Assembly: GCA_036675035.1 (NCBI GenBank)
Contig: JAKFFO010000199.1
Span: 1 to 28,061, forward strand
Direction: 5' to 3'
DNA: 28,061 nt
Origin: MESE01 sp036675035
GTDB taxonomy: Bacteria; Pseudomonadota; Gammaproteobacteria; Burkholderiales; Burkholderiaceae_D
In this document: one piece after another, positions 7,518-14,680 of the stretch
Numbering within the stretch: the stretch's first letter is position 1
How the letters are laid out: every line of letters begins with the position of its first letter
Notes under the pieces: model-generated
What the model saw: the letters and a program-made list of their open reading frames with translations, nothing else
What the model was told of the DNA's origin: nothing
Database searches by the model: none
Translations under genes and position numbers: made by a program

Positions 7518-8423
7518 TCACTCCGCATTAATGTGTTGCAGATCGCAACATCGCTCTAAAGTCGACGAAATTTCCTGATATGCCGCCTCTATTTCTTTTA
7601 AAAGTTCCTCGCAAGCTTCGAGTTTGGAAAGCTTGCAGCATTTTTCAAGATTCCGACAAGCATCCGCTACACGTGTTGCTCCTATCGAGCAGGAACTGCC
7701 GCCTAAAATATGCGAAACGGCCGCGATTGTGACGGCATCACGCCTTTCCATTGCTTTACGCAATGCAGCGATCCGCAATGGCGTGTCGGTCAGATAAAGA
7801 GTAGCCAGTTCCGCAAAGTGTGGCCCGAATAATCGTCGAGTGCGTAACAGATCGCTTTCCGCTTCCCTCATCGTTTCGGTCTTGGCGATCCGGGTGGCGG
7901 AAGTAGGCGCAGTCATCGGCTGCGTCAACCAGCGACCAACCATATCGTTCGCTGCGCTGGCGCGGATTGGTTTCATCATCAAATCATCCATCCCGGTATT
8001 CAAGCATTTTGCCCGTTCGCCGGAATCATTTGTAGACGTCCATCCAATGATGACGGTACGCCGGCTTGCGGCTTCGTCTGCTCGAATCCGCTGTGCCGCC
8101 TGATAGCCGTCAAGCTCGGGCATCTGGCAATCCATCAATATCAAGTCATACGGCTGCTGCCGATGCAGATCGAGGGCGCGAAGGCTGCTGATCGACGAGT
8201 CGACATCGCATCCCGTGGCCTTCAGTATTTGTGTCGCTACCTGACAATTGATGATGTTGTCATCGATGATCAGAATCCGGCGCGGTGAATGGATGGGCGG
8301 CGCAAGTTCGTGCGCAATGGATACCGAATGCCTCGAAGCGCCTGACTGCTGCGGGACATTGCCCGGCATTGTTATCCGATCTTCAGCCGCGTTCAATTCC
8401 GTTGGTCTGTGGTCTGCCTGCAT
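7518..8423 (-). CDS. Orphan REC-HPt two-component protein
   Basis: 301 residues. A poorly conserved N-terminal stretch of about 45 residues leads into a receiver domain (48-170) with Asp54-Asp55, phospho-acceptor Asp98 in LILMDCQMPELDG and Lys151 in MMKPI. A histidine phosphotransfer domain follows (about 190-295) with His238 in VSHILGGSSCSIGA; HPt proteins usually have Lys two residues after the active-site region, where this one has Gly. The pair of domains is what one finds at the C-terminus of hybrid kinases, but no kinase is attached or adjacent. It probably relays phosphate within a multistep phosphorelay, possibly to the REC-EAL protein encoded next on the same strand 174 bases away. 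The start is supported by GAAGG 8 bases upstream of ATG 8423. The C-terminal half is cysteine-rich. Confidence 0.85.
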   Translation of the reverse strand: MQADHRPTELNAAEDRITMPGNVPQQSGASRHSVSIAHELAPPIHSPRRILIIDDNIINCQVATQILKATGCDVDSSISSLRALDLHRQQPYDLILMDCQMPELDGYQAAQRIRADEAASRRTVIIGWTSTNDSGERAKCLNTGMDDLMMKPIRASAANDMVGRWLTQPMTAPTSATRIAKTETMREAESDLLRTRRLFGPHFAELATLYLTDTPLRIAALRKAMERRDAVTIAAVSHILGGSSCSIGATRVADACRNLEKCCKLSKLEACEELLKEIEAAYQEISSTLERCCDLQHINAE

Positions 8424-8811
8424 TGAGGCCCTTCTATCGATCGTTCAAGCGGATCTTTGGATGCGCAAGCGCTTCTTCAAGTTATCCGGAACGGCAACGC
8501 CAAATTGTATTAGGTGCTGCCGCTTCTTCCCGGCACATCAATATTTCAAAAAGATGCGAATAGTCCTGTAGCGGCTGGCCACGGGCGGAGCAGCCTGCAG
8601 CTTGGCGGATTCAAATGCACTTGTTCACGTCGATGCCAATAAAAAATATAGCATCATATTCGGAACCCGCTATCAATTTCGATGATTATCGTTGGATATC
8701 CTCAACGCTCATCGCACGGGACCGCAGCGCGACATCGTTCGGGAACGACGCTGATGCCGGATAAATTCAGCGAAGAGTGGAAGTTTTGGCGGCGACATTG
8801 GCAAACGTCGG
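8424..8811. other. Gene-free stretch upstream of the REC-HPt gene
   Basis: 388 bases with only short unsupported ORFs. It includes an AT-rich patch near 8639-8665 that could hold a minus-strand promoter, but no box pair is clear. Confidence 0.5.
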
Positions 8812-9357
8812 TCAAGTTTTGCAAGAATTTTTCTGAAAGCACCAGTGCCACGGCTCGTAGATAAACCCGGAGGTATTGCCGCGAGGGTAAGAGAGATAGA
8901 AATCGAATCGATGCGCATGCTTTTGCAACCAGCGGAACGCGTCCGTATCTTCAAACGGTTCCTCTGTAGCCGCACAGCCCGGCGTGTTGATGTCGACGGC
9001 ACGGCCTGTGTGATGCTCGCTATAGCCGGGCGGCGCGCTTAAGGTAAGTATCGTTTCGATCGGCATGCCGCGATCGAGCTTGGTTTGAATGATATCAATC
9101 TGCCGCTCGATGCTTCGGAACGCGGAAACAATCTCCACCACAATCGCATCCTGTGCGGCCTGCTGTTTGAGTCGATGCCAAGCCTGGGTCGCTTCCGGAG
9201 TAAGCAAATATTGCTTGCCCAGCGCGTCGGTTTCGGCGACTGCCAGATCCCGGGCTTCTTCGTAAAACTGTAATTTCTTTTGCTCGATCAGCGACTTGGG
9301 AATACCAAGTGCCTCAAGTGATTCGGATATTCTACGTTCGTACTGGTTCTTTAGCAT
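8812..9357 (-). CDS. VanY-type D-alanyl-D-alanine carboxypeptidase family protein, no signal peptide
   Basis: 181 residues. The zinc peptidase motifs of the VanY/DdcY (M15B) family are present. They are SAFRS (78-82), the SxHxxGxAxD motif as SEHHTGRAVD (113-122; zinc ligands His115 and Asp122), and YEPWHW (167-172) with catalytic Glu168 and third ligand His171. These enzymes trim the terminal D-Ala from peptidoglycan peptides. The N-terminal about 45 residues are charged and helical with no signal peptide or membrane segment. It would therefore act on cytoplasmic precursors, as VanX/VanXY do, or be released by another route. The start ATG 9357 has only a short AGG spacing. The gene is isolated between two gene-poor stretches. 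Confidence 0.82.
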   Translation of the reverse strand: MLKNQYERRISESLEALGIPKSLIEQKKLQFYEEARDLAVAETDALGKQYLLTPEATQAWHRLKQQAAQDAIVVEIVSAFRSIERQIDIIQTKLDRGMPIETILTLSAPPGYSEHHTGRAVDINTPGCAATEEPFEDTDAFRWLQKHAHRFDFYLSYPRGNTSGFIYEPWHWCFQKNSCKT

Positions 9358-9805
9358 AGGCCTGATGCTTGACGTCGCATGTGATTAATGTCGCTCGCCG
9401 GAGCCTGAAATTCGGTAGCGAGTTTGGTCCAGCTCCGAGCAGACGCAGGAATTTGTTTGCAGTCAATTCTAGTGGATTTTCCATACTGGGCATAGATGAA
9501 TGAGACTTGAAGGCAAGTCTGATGACCCGAAGATTAACCGGAGCATGAAGTTCAACCGAATACTACGTCACGTGACGGAAAAATCGGCAAGCCGGACGTC
9601 GTCGAACCACACGCAAGGATTCTGATGTCAACGCGAAACCAGTTTAGTGATCCGTCCACCTTCAATATTCCGGTTGGTCCGGTTGCTCGAAGGCGATTGC
9701 AGCGTTGCAAATGCTCGTCGGGGGAGGCGCCCCGACTGCGCTTTGCGCCTTGCACTCTCCTCCGATCAACGCGGTCGAACCCGAAATTTGAAGATGGACC
9801 GACCA
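9358..9805. other. Gene-free stretch with small palindromes
   Basis: 448 bases without a convincing gene. It contains the perfect 12-base palindrome CGTCACGTGACG at 9566-9577. A 7-base-pair hairpin GTCGGGG/CCCCGAC at 9717-9736 has a 6-base loop but no T-run. Short ORFs on both strands lack ribosome binding sites and family features. Confidence 0.5.
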
Positions 9806-10348
9806 CTAATGCTGGAATGCCTTTTCATTCAGCCGCCAGTTTTTTTCCACAAAATCCATGACGTTCGAATCGATACCCGGAGTTTTGTGTTCCCAGCTTT
9901 TACTATTCTTCTCCAGTCGATTAAGTTTTCTGGATTTGATATTGACCGGATGGATCAAAAACCGGTGGCTCTCGTAGGAAAGCAGCTCGCTTGACGCGGC
10001 CGGATCATTTTCGAAGAAAAGCCATTCATCAACAAAGTTGGATTGAATTCTTTCCAGTTCATGCCGTACCGGCTCGGGAAGCGGGCAGCGAAGTTCGGTG
10101 TCGATCGGTGGAGAATCATTTGTCCACGGCCCATAAACGTCGTCTTCAAGGCTGCGATACAGTGCGCTGGATCGATTCATGTAAAAATTTTCGAGCATGA
10201 AAAAGGCCGCCGAAAAATGGGCGCCGCCTGCTTGCGCATCTGCATGTGTATACCATCCGTACACGTCAACGCCATGCTCGACATAAAACAGTGCCGAGAC
10301 GGAACTCGGCTCGTCGGGATTGAAACGTATATGCGTTTTTGGTTGCAT
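9806..10348 (-). CDS. Hypothetical protein, family not recognised
   Basis: 180 residues, acidic to neutral, no membrane segment and no signal peptide. It is rich in aromatic residues: VDVYGWYTHADAQAGGAH (28-45) and FFMLENFYMNRSSALYRSL, and a lysine-rich stretch follows near SRKLNRLEKNSKSW (138-151). I see no motif I can name. The start ATG 10346-10348 fits the ORF but has no good ribosome binding site. The gene stands alone, flanked by 448 and 578 gene-free bases, and its base composition looks more AT-rich than the metabolic genes. These points would fit acquired DNA. It could be a real orphan protein or a chance ORF; its uninterrupted length favours a gene. Confidence 0.55.
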   Translation of the reverse strand: MQPKTHIRFNPDEPSSVSALFYVEHGVDVYGWYTHADAQAGGAHFSAAFFMLENFYMNRSSALYRSLEDDVYGPWTNDSPPIDTELRCPLPEPVRHELERIQSNFVDEWLFFENDPAASSELLSYESHRFLIHPVNIKSRKLNRLEKNSKSWEHKTPGIDSNVMDFVEKNWRLNEKAFQH

Positions 10349-10926
10349 CGTTCAAGCATCCATGAAAGCGCGCGAAGAGTCAGGCGCAACGAATCTGGCA
10401 AGGCACGCCGGCCTCTTTGGATCGCGTGGAAATTTAATCCGGATGCCGGGACGTTATCCGATCTCGCGACCCAGCACTGCAAGCGGATAATTTACCGCTT
10501 TCTAAAAGCCTCCAAGCCGGCATGCTTTGCGCCCCTCGCTCCGGATTTTTGCTTATTGCATGTTACCAATTATTCATATAGACACCCACAGGTCGGTCAG
10601 GTTCAGTGGCAGCCGCAGAGAAGCGGCGAAAGATGAGAAGCAACTCGCCACGCGCATTGCGGGGATCGACAAATCAAGCCGGCTGTCGGGATGCATTACA
10701 TGCCAATCGGCAAACACCGGACACAGGGCGCGTACAGGTTGCAACCGCCACTCCGAATTAGGTTCGAACCAATTGGCTTTTTGTTCGATCTAAATCGCCA
10801 TCTGATTTTATTGTTCAGGTTCTCATAATGCGCATGCACACCGCAGGCTTGCTCTGTGATTCAAGCGGCGGCGAGCCGGCTAAGACCCGGACTGCAGGCT
10901 ATCGATAAAGGAATCGGGATTCACGC
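10349..10926. other. 578-base stretch upstream of the PhaB-like gene
   Basis: No ORF here shows a ribosome binding site or a recognisable product. The last about 130 bases are AT-richer and presumably hold the promoter of the plus-strand PhaB-like gene, but I cannot assign boxes. Confidence 0.45.
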
Positions 10927-11673
10927 ATGGACGCCAGGAAAGTAGCGCTTGTTACCGGCGGCATGGGCGGATTGGGCGAAGTGATATGCCAACGCCTTGC
11001 CGTAGTCGGCTGCAAGGTAGTGACGACATATTCTCCTCAGAACGACAATGCGCAATTATGGCTCGCATCGCAGAAGGAAGCCGGATATGACTTCGCGGCC
11101 TGCATGCTGGACGTTTCAGATTATGCATCCTGTCAACAAGGGGTCGCAACTGTATTGCGTGATGTCGGATCGGTCGACATTCTGGTGAATAACGCCAGCA
11201 TTACGCGCGATGCGAGCCTGAAAAAAATGACATCGGAAAACTGGCAGAAGATGCGGCGAACCGATCTGGACAGCATGTTCAATATGACGAAGCAAATAAT
11301 CGACGGCATGCTTGCGCAGGAATGGGGCCGTATCATTAACATTGCCTGCGTTGAATCACAGAAGGGCGCGTTTGAGAAAAGTCACTTTGGCGCGGCGAAG
11401 GCCGGCGTTCACGGATTTACAAAAGCCCTCGCATTGGAAGTCGCGCGCAAAAAAATCACGGTCAATACCATATCCACCGGTTATTTAAGCACCGGTCGCA
11501 TGCTGAGAATTCCACCGGCGACCTTAAAGTCCAGAATACTGCCGGAAATTCCAGTGGGGCGTCTCGGCGATCCGGCCGAAGTAGCCGGGCTTGTCGCTTA
11601 TCTTGCATCGGAAGATGCCGCATTCGTCACGGGAGCCGATATCGCCATCAATGGCGGACAGCACATGTTTTGA
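10927..11673 (+). CDS. PhaB-like short-chain dehydrogenase with altered catalytic residues
   Basis: 248 residues. It is a close relative of acetoacetyl-CoA reductase PhaB: TGGMGGLG (10-17), VDILVNNASITRD (83-95), GRIINIA (134-140), KAGVHGFTKALALEVARK (158-175) and the C-terminal FVTGADIAINGGQHM (233-247) follow the PhaB pattern. The catalytic tetrad is mostly gone. Asn is Asp113 (RTDLDS), Ser is Cys141 (NIACVES), Tyr is Phe154 (SHFGAAK), and only Lys158 remains. NNAG is NNAS and the usual SPGY is STGY. PhaB makes (R)-3-hydroxybutyryl-CoA with NADPH for polyhydroxybutyrate; this copy probably cannot do so by the usual mechanism. The reading frame is intact, so it is not a simple pseudogene. 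A regulatory or structural role is possible. GGGA 8 bases before ATG serves as ribosome binding site. It stands opposite the FNR-like gene, sharing a terminator region. Confidence 0.85.
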   Translation: MDARKVALVTGGMGGLGEVICQRLAVVGCKVVTTYSPQNDNAQLWLASQKEAGYDFAACMLDVSDYASCQQGVATVLRDVGSVDILVNNASITRDASLKKMTSENWQKMRRTDLDSMFNMTKQIIDGMLAQEWGRIINIACVESQKGAFEKSHFGAAKAGVHGFTKALALEVARKKITVNTISTGYLSTGRMLRIPPATLKSRILPEIPVGRLGDPAEVAGLVAYLASEDAAFVTGADIAINGGQHMF

Positions 11674-11730
11674 CGGTCTGTTCGTTGATACGCGAGCAGG
11701 CCATGGGTTTGTTGCGGATGTAAGCCGGAT

Positions 11731-11763
11731 AAAAAAATAGCCCGGGCGCCAAGGCCGGGCTAT
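11731..11763 (-). terminator. Rho-independent terminator of the FNR-like gene
   Basis: A 9-base-pair stem ATAGCCCGG (11737-11745) / CCGGGCTAT (11755-11763) with a 9-base loop. On the minus strand it is followed by a T-run (seven As at 11731-11737 on the plus strand). It lies 18 bases after the FNR-like stop codon and may also slow transcripts of the convergent PhaB-like gene. Confidence 0.85.
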
Positions 11764-11780
11764 GGGCGAATGCGGAAGAT

Positions 11781-12656
11781 TTATGCTGTAGCCAGTTCGT
11801 CCCAAGGTTCCGGCTTAGAATTCGCTGCGGCCGCCAGCTTGGCTTTTTTCGCGGCACCTTGTTTGGCTCGGGAGCTCGATGGAGGAAGCCGGCGCAATGT
11901 TTTCAGCGCATCGACATCCTTGATCGCGATTGAACGCTGATCCACGGAAATAAAACCGATTTCGTTGAATGCAGATAGCGTTCTGCTTACCGTCTCAAGC
12001 GTCAGGCCGAGATAGCTGCCGATTTCATGGCGCGTCATGCGCAAATTGAACAGCTTGCTGGAATATCCCATTTCCGAAAAACGTTCCGAAAGCGATACCA
12101 GGAACCGCGCCACCCGTGCTTCGGCGCTAAGGGCGCCGAGCATGCTTACCATTGCCTGCTCGCGAACCAGTTCGCGGCTCATGACGCTGTACATCGCATG
12201 CTCAAGCTCGACATGGGCGCGGCCGAGCGCGGTAAACTTCTTGAACGGGAGCAGAATCAGGTCGCAATTCGACAGAGCAACGGCTTCCGAGGCATAACGT
12301 TTTGTATGGATGCCGTCGACACCGAACAGATCGCCTTTCATCGGAAAGCTCAAGACTTGCTCGTTTCCGAATTCGTCGATCAATACCGTTTTAAGGAATC
12401 CAGAATGGACGATATACAGCGTGTCGAACGGTTGGCCAATCGTGTGAATGCGTTGCCCCGTCTTGAATTGCACGTGCTGAAAGAGAAATTCCTCGTCCGT
12501 TACCGAAGTCACTGCCGGGATGCGCAAAAGATCGCATAACTCCTTCAGGTTTGACCACAGTTTTCCCTGTCGCTGCCATCCTGCTTCAGAAGAAGATGAA
12601 TGCAAAGCCGAAGTGGAAGACTCGGTACGAGTTTCAGACGTTTGCGTAGAGAACAT
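11781..12656 (-). CDS. Crp/Fnr-family regulator with FNR-type helix but no Fe-S cysteine cluster
   Basis: 291 residues from ATG 12656. I prefer this over ATG 12662 because AGGAG lies 6 bases before 12656 but abuts 12662. The cyclic-nucleotide-binding fold (about 60-170) has FKTGQRIHTIGQPFDTLYIV and the dimer helix at about 145-175. The helix-turn-helix (207-228) ends in LETVSRTL, with Glu221, Ser224 and Arg225 as in E. coli FNR, so a TTGAT-N4-ATCAA type site is expected. FNR needs four cysteines for its oxygen-sensing 4Fe-4S cluster; here only Cys41 and Cys131 are present. Oxygen sensing through that cluster is therefore unlikely. An unusual Lys/Ala-rich tail (about 257-291) extends past the DNA-binding domain, and the first 30 residues are Ser/Thr-rich. 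A terminator follows. Confidence 0.9.
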   Translation of the reverse strand: MFSTQTSETRTESSTSALHSSSSEAGWQRQGKLWSNLKELCDLLRIPAVTSVTDEEFLFQHVQFKTGQRIHTIGQPFDTLYIVHSGFLKTVLIDEFGNEQVLSFPMKGDLFGVDGIHTKRYASEAVALSNCDLILLPFKKFTALGRAHVELEHAMYSVMSRELVREQAMVSMLGALSAEARVARFLVSLSERFSEMGYSSKLFNLRMTRHEIGSYLGLTLETVSRTLSAFNEIGFISVDQRSIAIKDVDALKTLRRLPPSSSRAKQGAAKKAKLAAAANSKPEPWDELATA

Positions 12657-12699
12657 AACCATCTCCTATTCCAATTTGTATCAAGGTTGTTATTGACGG

Positions 12700-12724
12700 C
12701 GGCAGGATCCTGCCGTTTTCTTTT
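12700..12724 (+). terminator. Terminator-like palindrome in the FNR-like 5' leader
   Basis: The perfect palindrome CGGCAGGATCCTGCCG (12700-12715) can form a 6-base-pair stem with loop GATC. TTTTCTTTT follows, the form of an intrinsic terminator on the plus strand. No plus-strand gene lies upstream, so it may stop antisense transcripts or serve as an operator or leader hairpin for the minus-strand FNR-like gene 44 bases away. Confidence 0.45.
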
Positions 12725-12913
12725 AATAACTGCCGTATGTTTTCTTGCTTGAACCGTTCGATCCGCACCTGAACCATTTACATCGGCATCAGTAGTTCAG
12801 GTATTGAGAATTCGACTATCACTGCAAACGGAGAGTTGATGTACGTCACGCTTGAGTTACAGGAGGGTAGTATCGCAACCGGATTGGTTATTTGCTATCG
12901 GTAGCGGCTGAAT

Positions 12914-12962
12914 AAAACTGTAGGAAGATGGACGACGGCTGTAGGCATATTCCTACAGTTTT
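12914..12962. promoter_or_regulatory. Long inverted repeat containing a GacA/FixJ-like box
   Basis: The outer arms AAAACTGTAGGAA (12914-12926) and TTCCTACAGTTTT (12950-12962) are perfectly complementary, 13 bases each with a 23-base spacer. A third copy of CTGTAGG at 12939-12945 forms an inner palindrome CTGTAGG-CATATT-CCTACAG (12939-12958). This has the architecture of GacA-type sites (TGTAAG-N6-CTTACA). The outer pair could also terminate the response regulator transcript, since the minus strand continues TTTTATT. Confidence 0.5.
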
Positions 12963-13047
12963 TCATGGGAGAAATGAATAGAGGAAACAACGTAATTTGT
13001 AACGATGGAATGCAAAGTCGCCGGCTGGGAAAAGCCCGTTACTCCGG

Positions 13048-13692
13048 TTATCTTTTATACGGCGTAAGAAGACGGTGAGCGACTGCATATTGAACCAGAT
13101 CGGCAAGCGACGGCATGCCCATTTTATGCAGAATCCGTGTCTTGTGGGTACTGATTGTCTTAACGCTTACATGCAGCAATTCCGCGATTTCGGTGATTGA
13201 TTTCCCATTCACCAGCAGGCTGAAAACTTCAAATTCCCGGTCGGAGAGCTGTTTGTGAGGCAGATCTTCATTGGTCGTCATTGCATCCATTGCCAGTTGT
13301 TCGGCCACCTCCAAGCTGATGTATGGACGCCCGGACGCAACTTTTTTTATTGCACTGACCAGCTGGGTTCCGGCACTTTCCTTGGTCAGATAACCGCGCG
13401 CGCCGGCACGTATGGCGCGCACTGCGTATTGCTCTTCTTCATGCATTGTTAATACGAGAATGGGCAACTTGGGAACCTCATCCTTGATCTGGCGAATCAG
13501 CTCTACACCGCTACGGCCCGGCATCGACAGATCGAGCATCAAAAGATCGAAACCGCCCTTGCGCACATGGGCCAATGCTTCGAAGCCATCGACGGCTTCA
13601 CCGACGACTTCGATCTCTTCGGATCCTTCCAGAATCCGTTTCAATCCTTCGCGCATGATGGTATGGTCGTCGGCAATAACAATTCGGATCAT
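13048..13692 (-). CDS. NarL/LuxR-family response regulator
   Basis: 214 residues. The receiver domain (1-120) has Asp8-Asp9, phospho-acceptor Asp54 in LLMLDLSMPGRSG, Thr82 and Lys104 in YLTKESAG. A LuxR-type helix-turn-helix (about 147-205) has LSDREFEVFSLLVNGKS then ITEIAELLHVSVKTISTH. Length and layout match GacA/UvrY, NarL and FixJ-like activators. Its kinase is not adjacent. Just after its 3' end lies a palindrome of the spacing such regulators bind, so autoregulation or control of the neighbouring FNR-like gene is plausible. The start MIRIVIADDH is the normal family start although its ribosome binding site is poor. The family is certain; the stimulus is unknown. Confidence 0.93.
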   Translation of the reverse strand: MIRIVIADDHTIMREGLKRILEGSEEIEVVGEAVDGFEALAHVRKGGFDLLMLDLSMPGRSGVELIRQIKDEVPKLPILVLTMHEEEQYAVRAIRAGARGYLTKESAGTQLVSAIKKVASGRPYISLEVAEQLAMDAMTTNEDLPHKQLSDREFEVFSLLVNGKSITEIAELLHVSVKTISTHKTRILHKMGMPSLADLVQYAVAHRLLTPYKR

Positions 13693-14131
13693 GGTCGGCT
13701 AATCGATGAATGGAAAAGGTAGGTGCAATGAAAAAATACACCGCCGGATTTAACTAGTGACGCCATATGGCAATCCGCATCAAGCAGCATCGTGCAGATC
13801 ACCAATCGACGCCTCGCGCAGCCAAAAGTTACACGCGCTGCGAAATGGCAATTATACGTTCGCCGCGTTTTTCGCATCTTATCAGTTGTTCAATCCGTTC
13901 GCGGCATAATTGCGAGCGGGCAAAAATGGAAGATCATGCGAGTGCAATGACGGCGACCCCGCAAGTACCGCCGCATTGCCGGGGTCGCGCCGGACCCATG
14001 AGTAACTGCGAATGCGGCATTCCGCGTCGGTGCAGCAAAAGCAACTGGTAGACTACTCGTTACAAACAGGTAATGTGCATCGGCATAGCAATTGTTCAAA
14101 TGACATCAATAATAATCGGCATAAGAACACC
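13693..14131. other. Gene-free stretch between divergent response regulator and DUF2721 genes
   Basis: 439 bases. It contains a 9-base-pair hairpin GCGACCCCG (13953-13961) / CGGGGTCGC (13980-13988) with an 18-base loop and no T-run. A 15-codon ORF at 13706 has little support. The promoters of the two divergent genes must lie here but I cannot define boxes. Confidence 0.45.
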
Positions 14132-14581
14132 ATGGAAATTCATCTCGGCGACATAGGAAATACCATCCAGCTGGCGATCGCGCCGGTTTTTCTGGTAGCA
14201 GGTGTAGGCACCAACTTGCTGGTGCTGACCAATAGACTGGCCCGGATAATAGACCGCTTGCGCATCCTGGAAGATCTCATCGAAACCGCCGTTGATTCGA
14301 AACGCGCGGCATGCGTGCTTGAAATCGAAGTTCTTTACCGCAGAGCCCACCTGATCAATGGTGCAATTACTCTGAGCACGACCTGTGCCTTGCTGATTTG
14401 CGTGGTGATCGCCGCGCTGTTTGTCGGCGACGCACTCGGTCTGGCACTTGCGACGATGATCGCAATGTTCTTTGTTACGGCGATGCTGGCATTGATCGGT
14501 AGTTTCGTTTTTTTGCTGAGGGAGATATTCATTGCAACTGGAACGTTATCGATGCACCGCCACCCGTCGACCCGACGCTAG
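14132..14581 (+). CDS. DUF2721 family inner-membrane protein
   Basis: 149 residues from ATG 14132. An upstream in-frame ATG at 14012 exists, but its 40 extra residues are low-complexity polar and do not belong to the family. The protein has three membrane helices: IQLAIAPVFLVAGVGTNLLV (about 11-30), then two helices at about 80-102 and 106-130. A cytoplasmic stretch between the first and second, rich in Arg and Glu, starts with LTNRLARIIDRLRILEDLI. This is the pattern of DUF2721, a bacterial family of about 150 residues with no known function. It lies 99 bases before the large GGDEF/EAL gene on the same strand, but an operon is not certain. Confidence 0.8.
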   Translation: MEIHLGDIGNTIQLAIAPVFLVAGVGTNLLVLTNRLARIIDRLRILEDLIETAVDSKRAACVLEIEVLYRRAHLINGAITLSTTCALLICVVIAALFVGDALGLALATMIAMFFVTAMLALIGSFVFLLREIFIATGTLSMHRHPSTRR

Positions 14582-14680
14582 CCATGCGCGGATACAAAAA
14601 AGCGCCTGTTCCGGCGGGGTATAAAGTGACCCAGGCGAAAGTGGTGCAAGCAGCATTTATCAAAGGCCAAACTTGACGAA

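Larger units (their letters stand above)
12663..13047. other. Control region between FNR-like and response regulator genes
   Basis: 385 AT-rich bases with no gene. It contains a 16-base perfect palindrome followed by a T-rich tract (12700-12724), a long inverted repeat (12914-12962) enclosing a GacA/FixJ-like palindrome (12939-12958), and a TTGAT half-site near 12680 on the minus strand that resembles half of an FNR box. It presumably holds the FNR-like gene promoter and perhaps a small RNA. Confidence 0.5.

Noticed and set aside
9717..9736. Hairpin GTCGGGG/CCCCGAC as a terminator
   Set aside because: There is no T-run on either strand and no gene end within a sensible distance.
13706..13753. 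15-codon ORF ending MKKYTAGFN with a good ribosome binding site on its second ATG
   Set aside because: Too short, and not clearly followed by a gene that it could lead.
14012..14131. N-terminal extension of the DUF2721 protein
   Set aside because: The 40 residues are Asn/His/Ser-rich, unlike the family, whose fold starts at the ATG at 14132.
14603..14637. Pairing CGCCTG/CAGGCG after the DUF2721 gene as a terminator
   Set aside because: Only 6 base pairs with a loop of more than 20 bases and no T-run.
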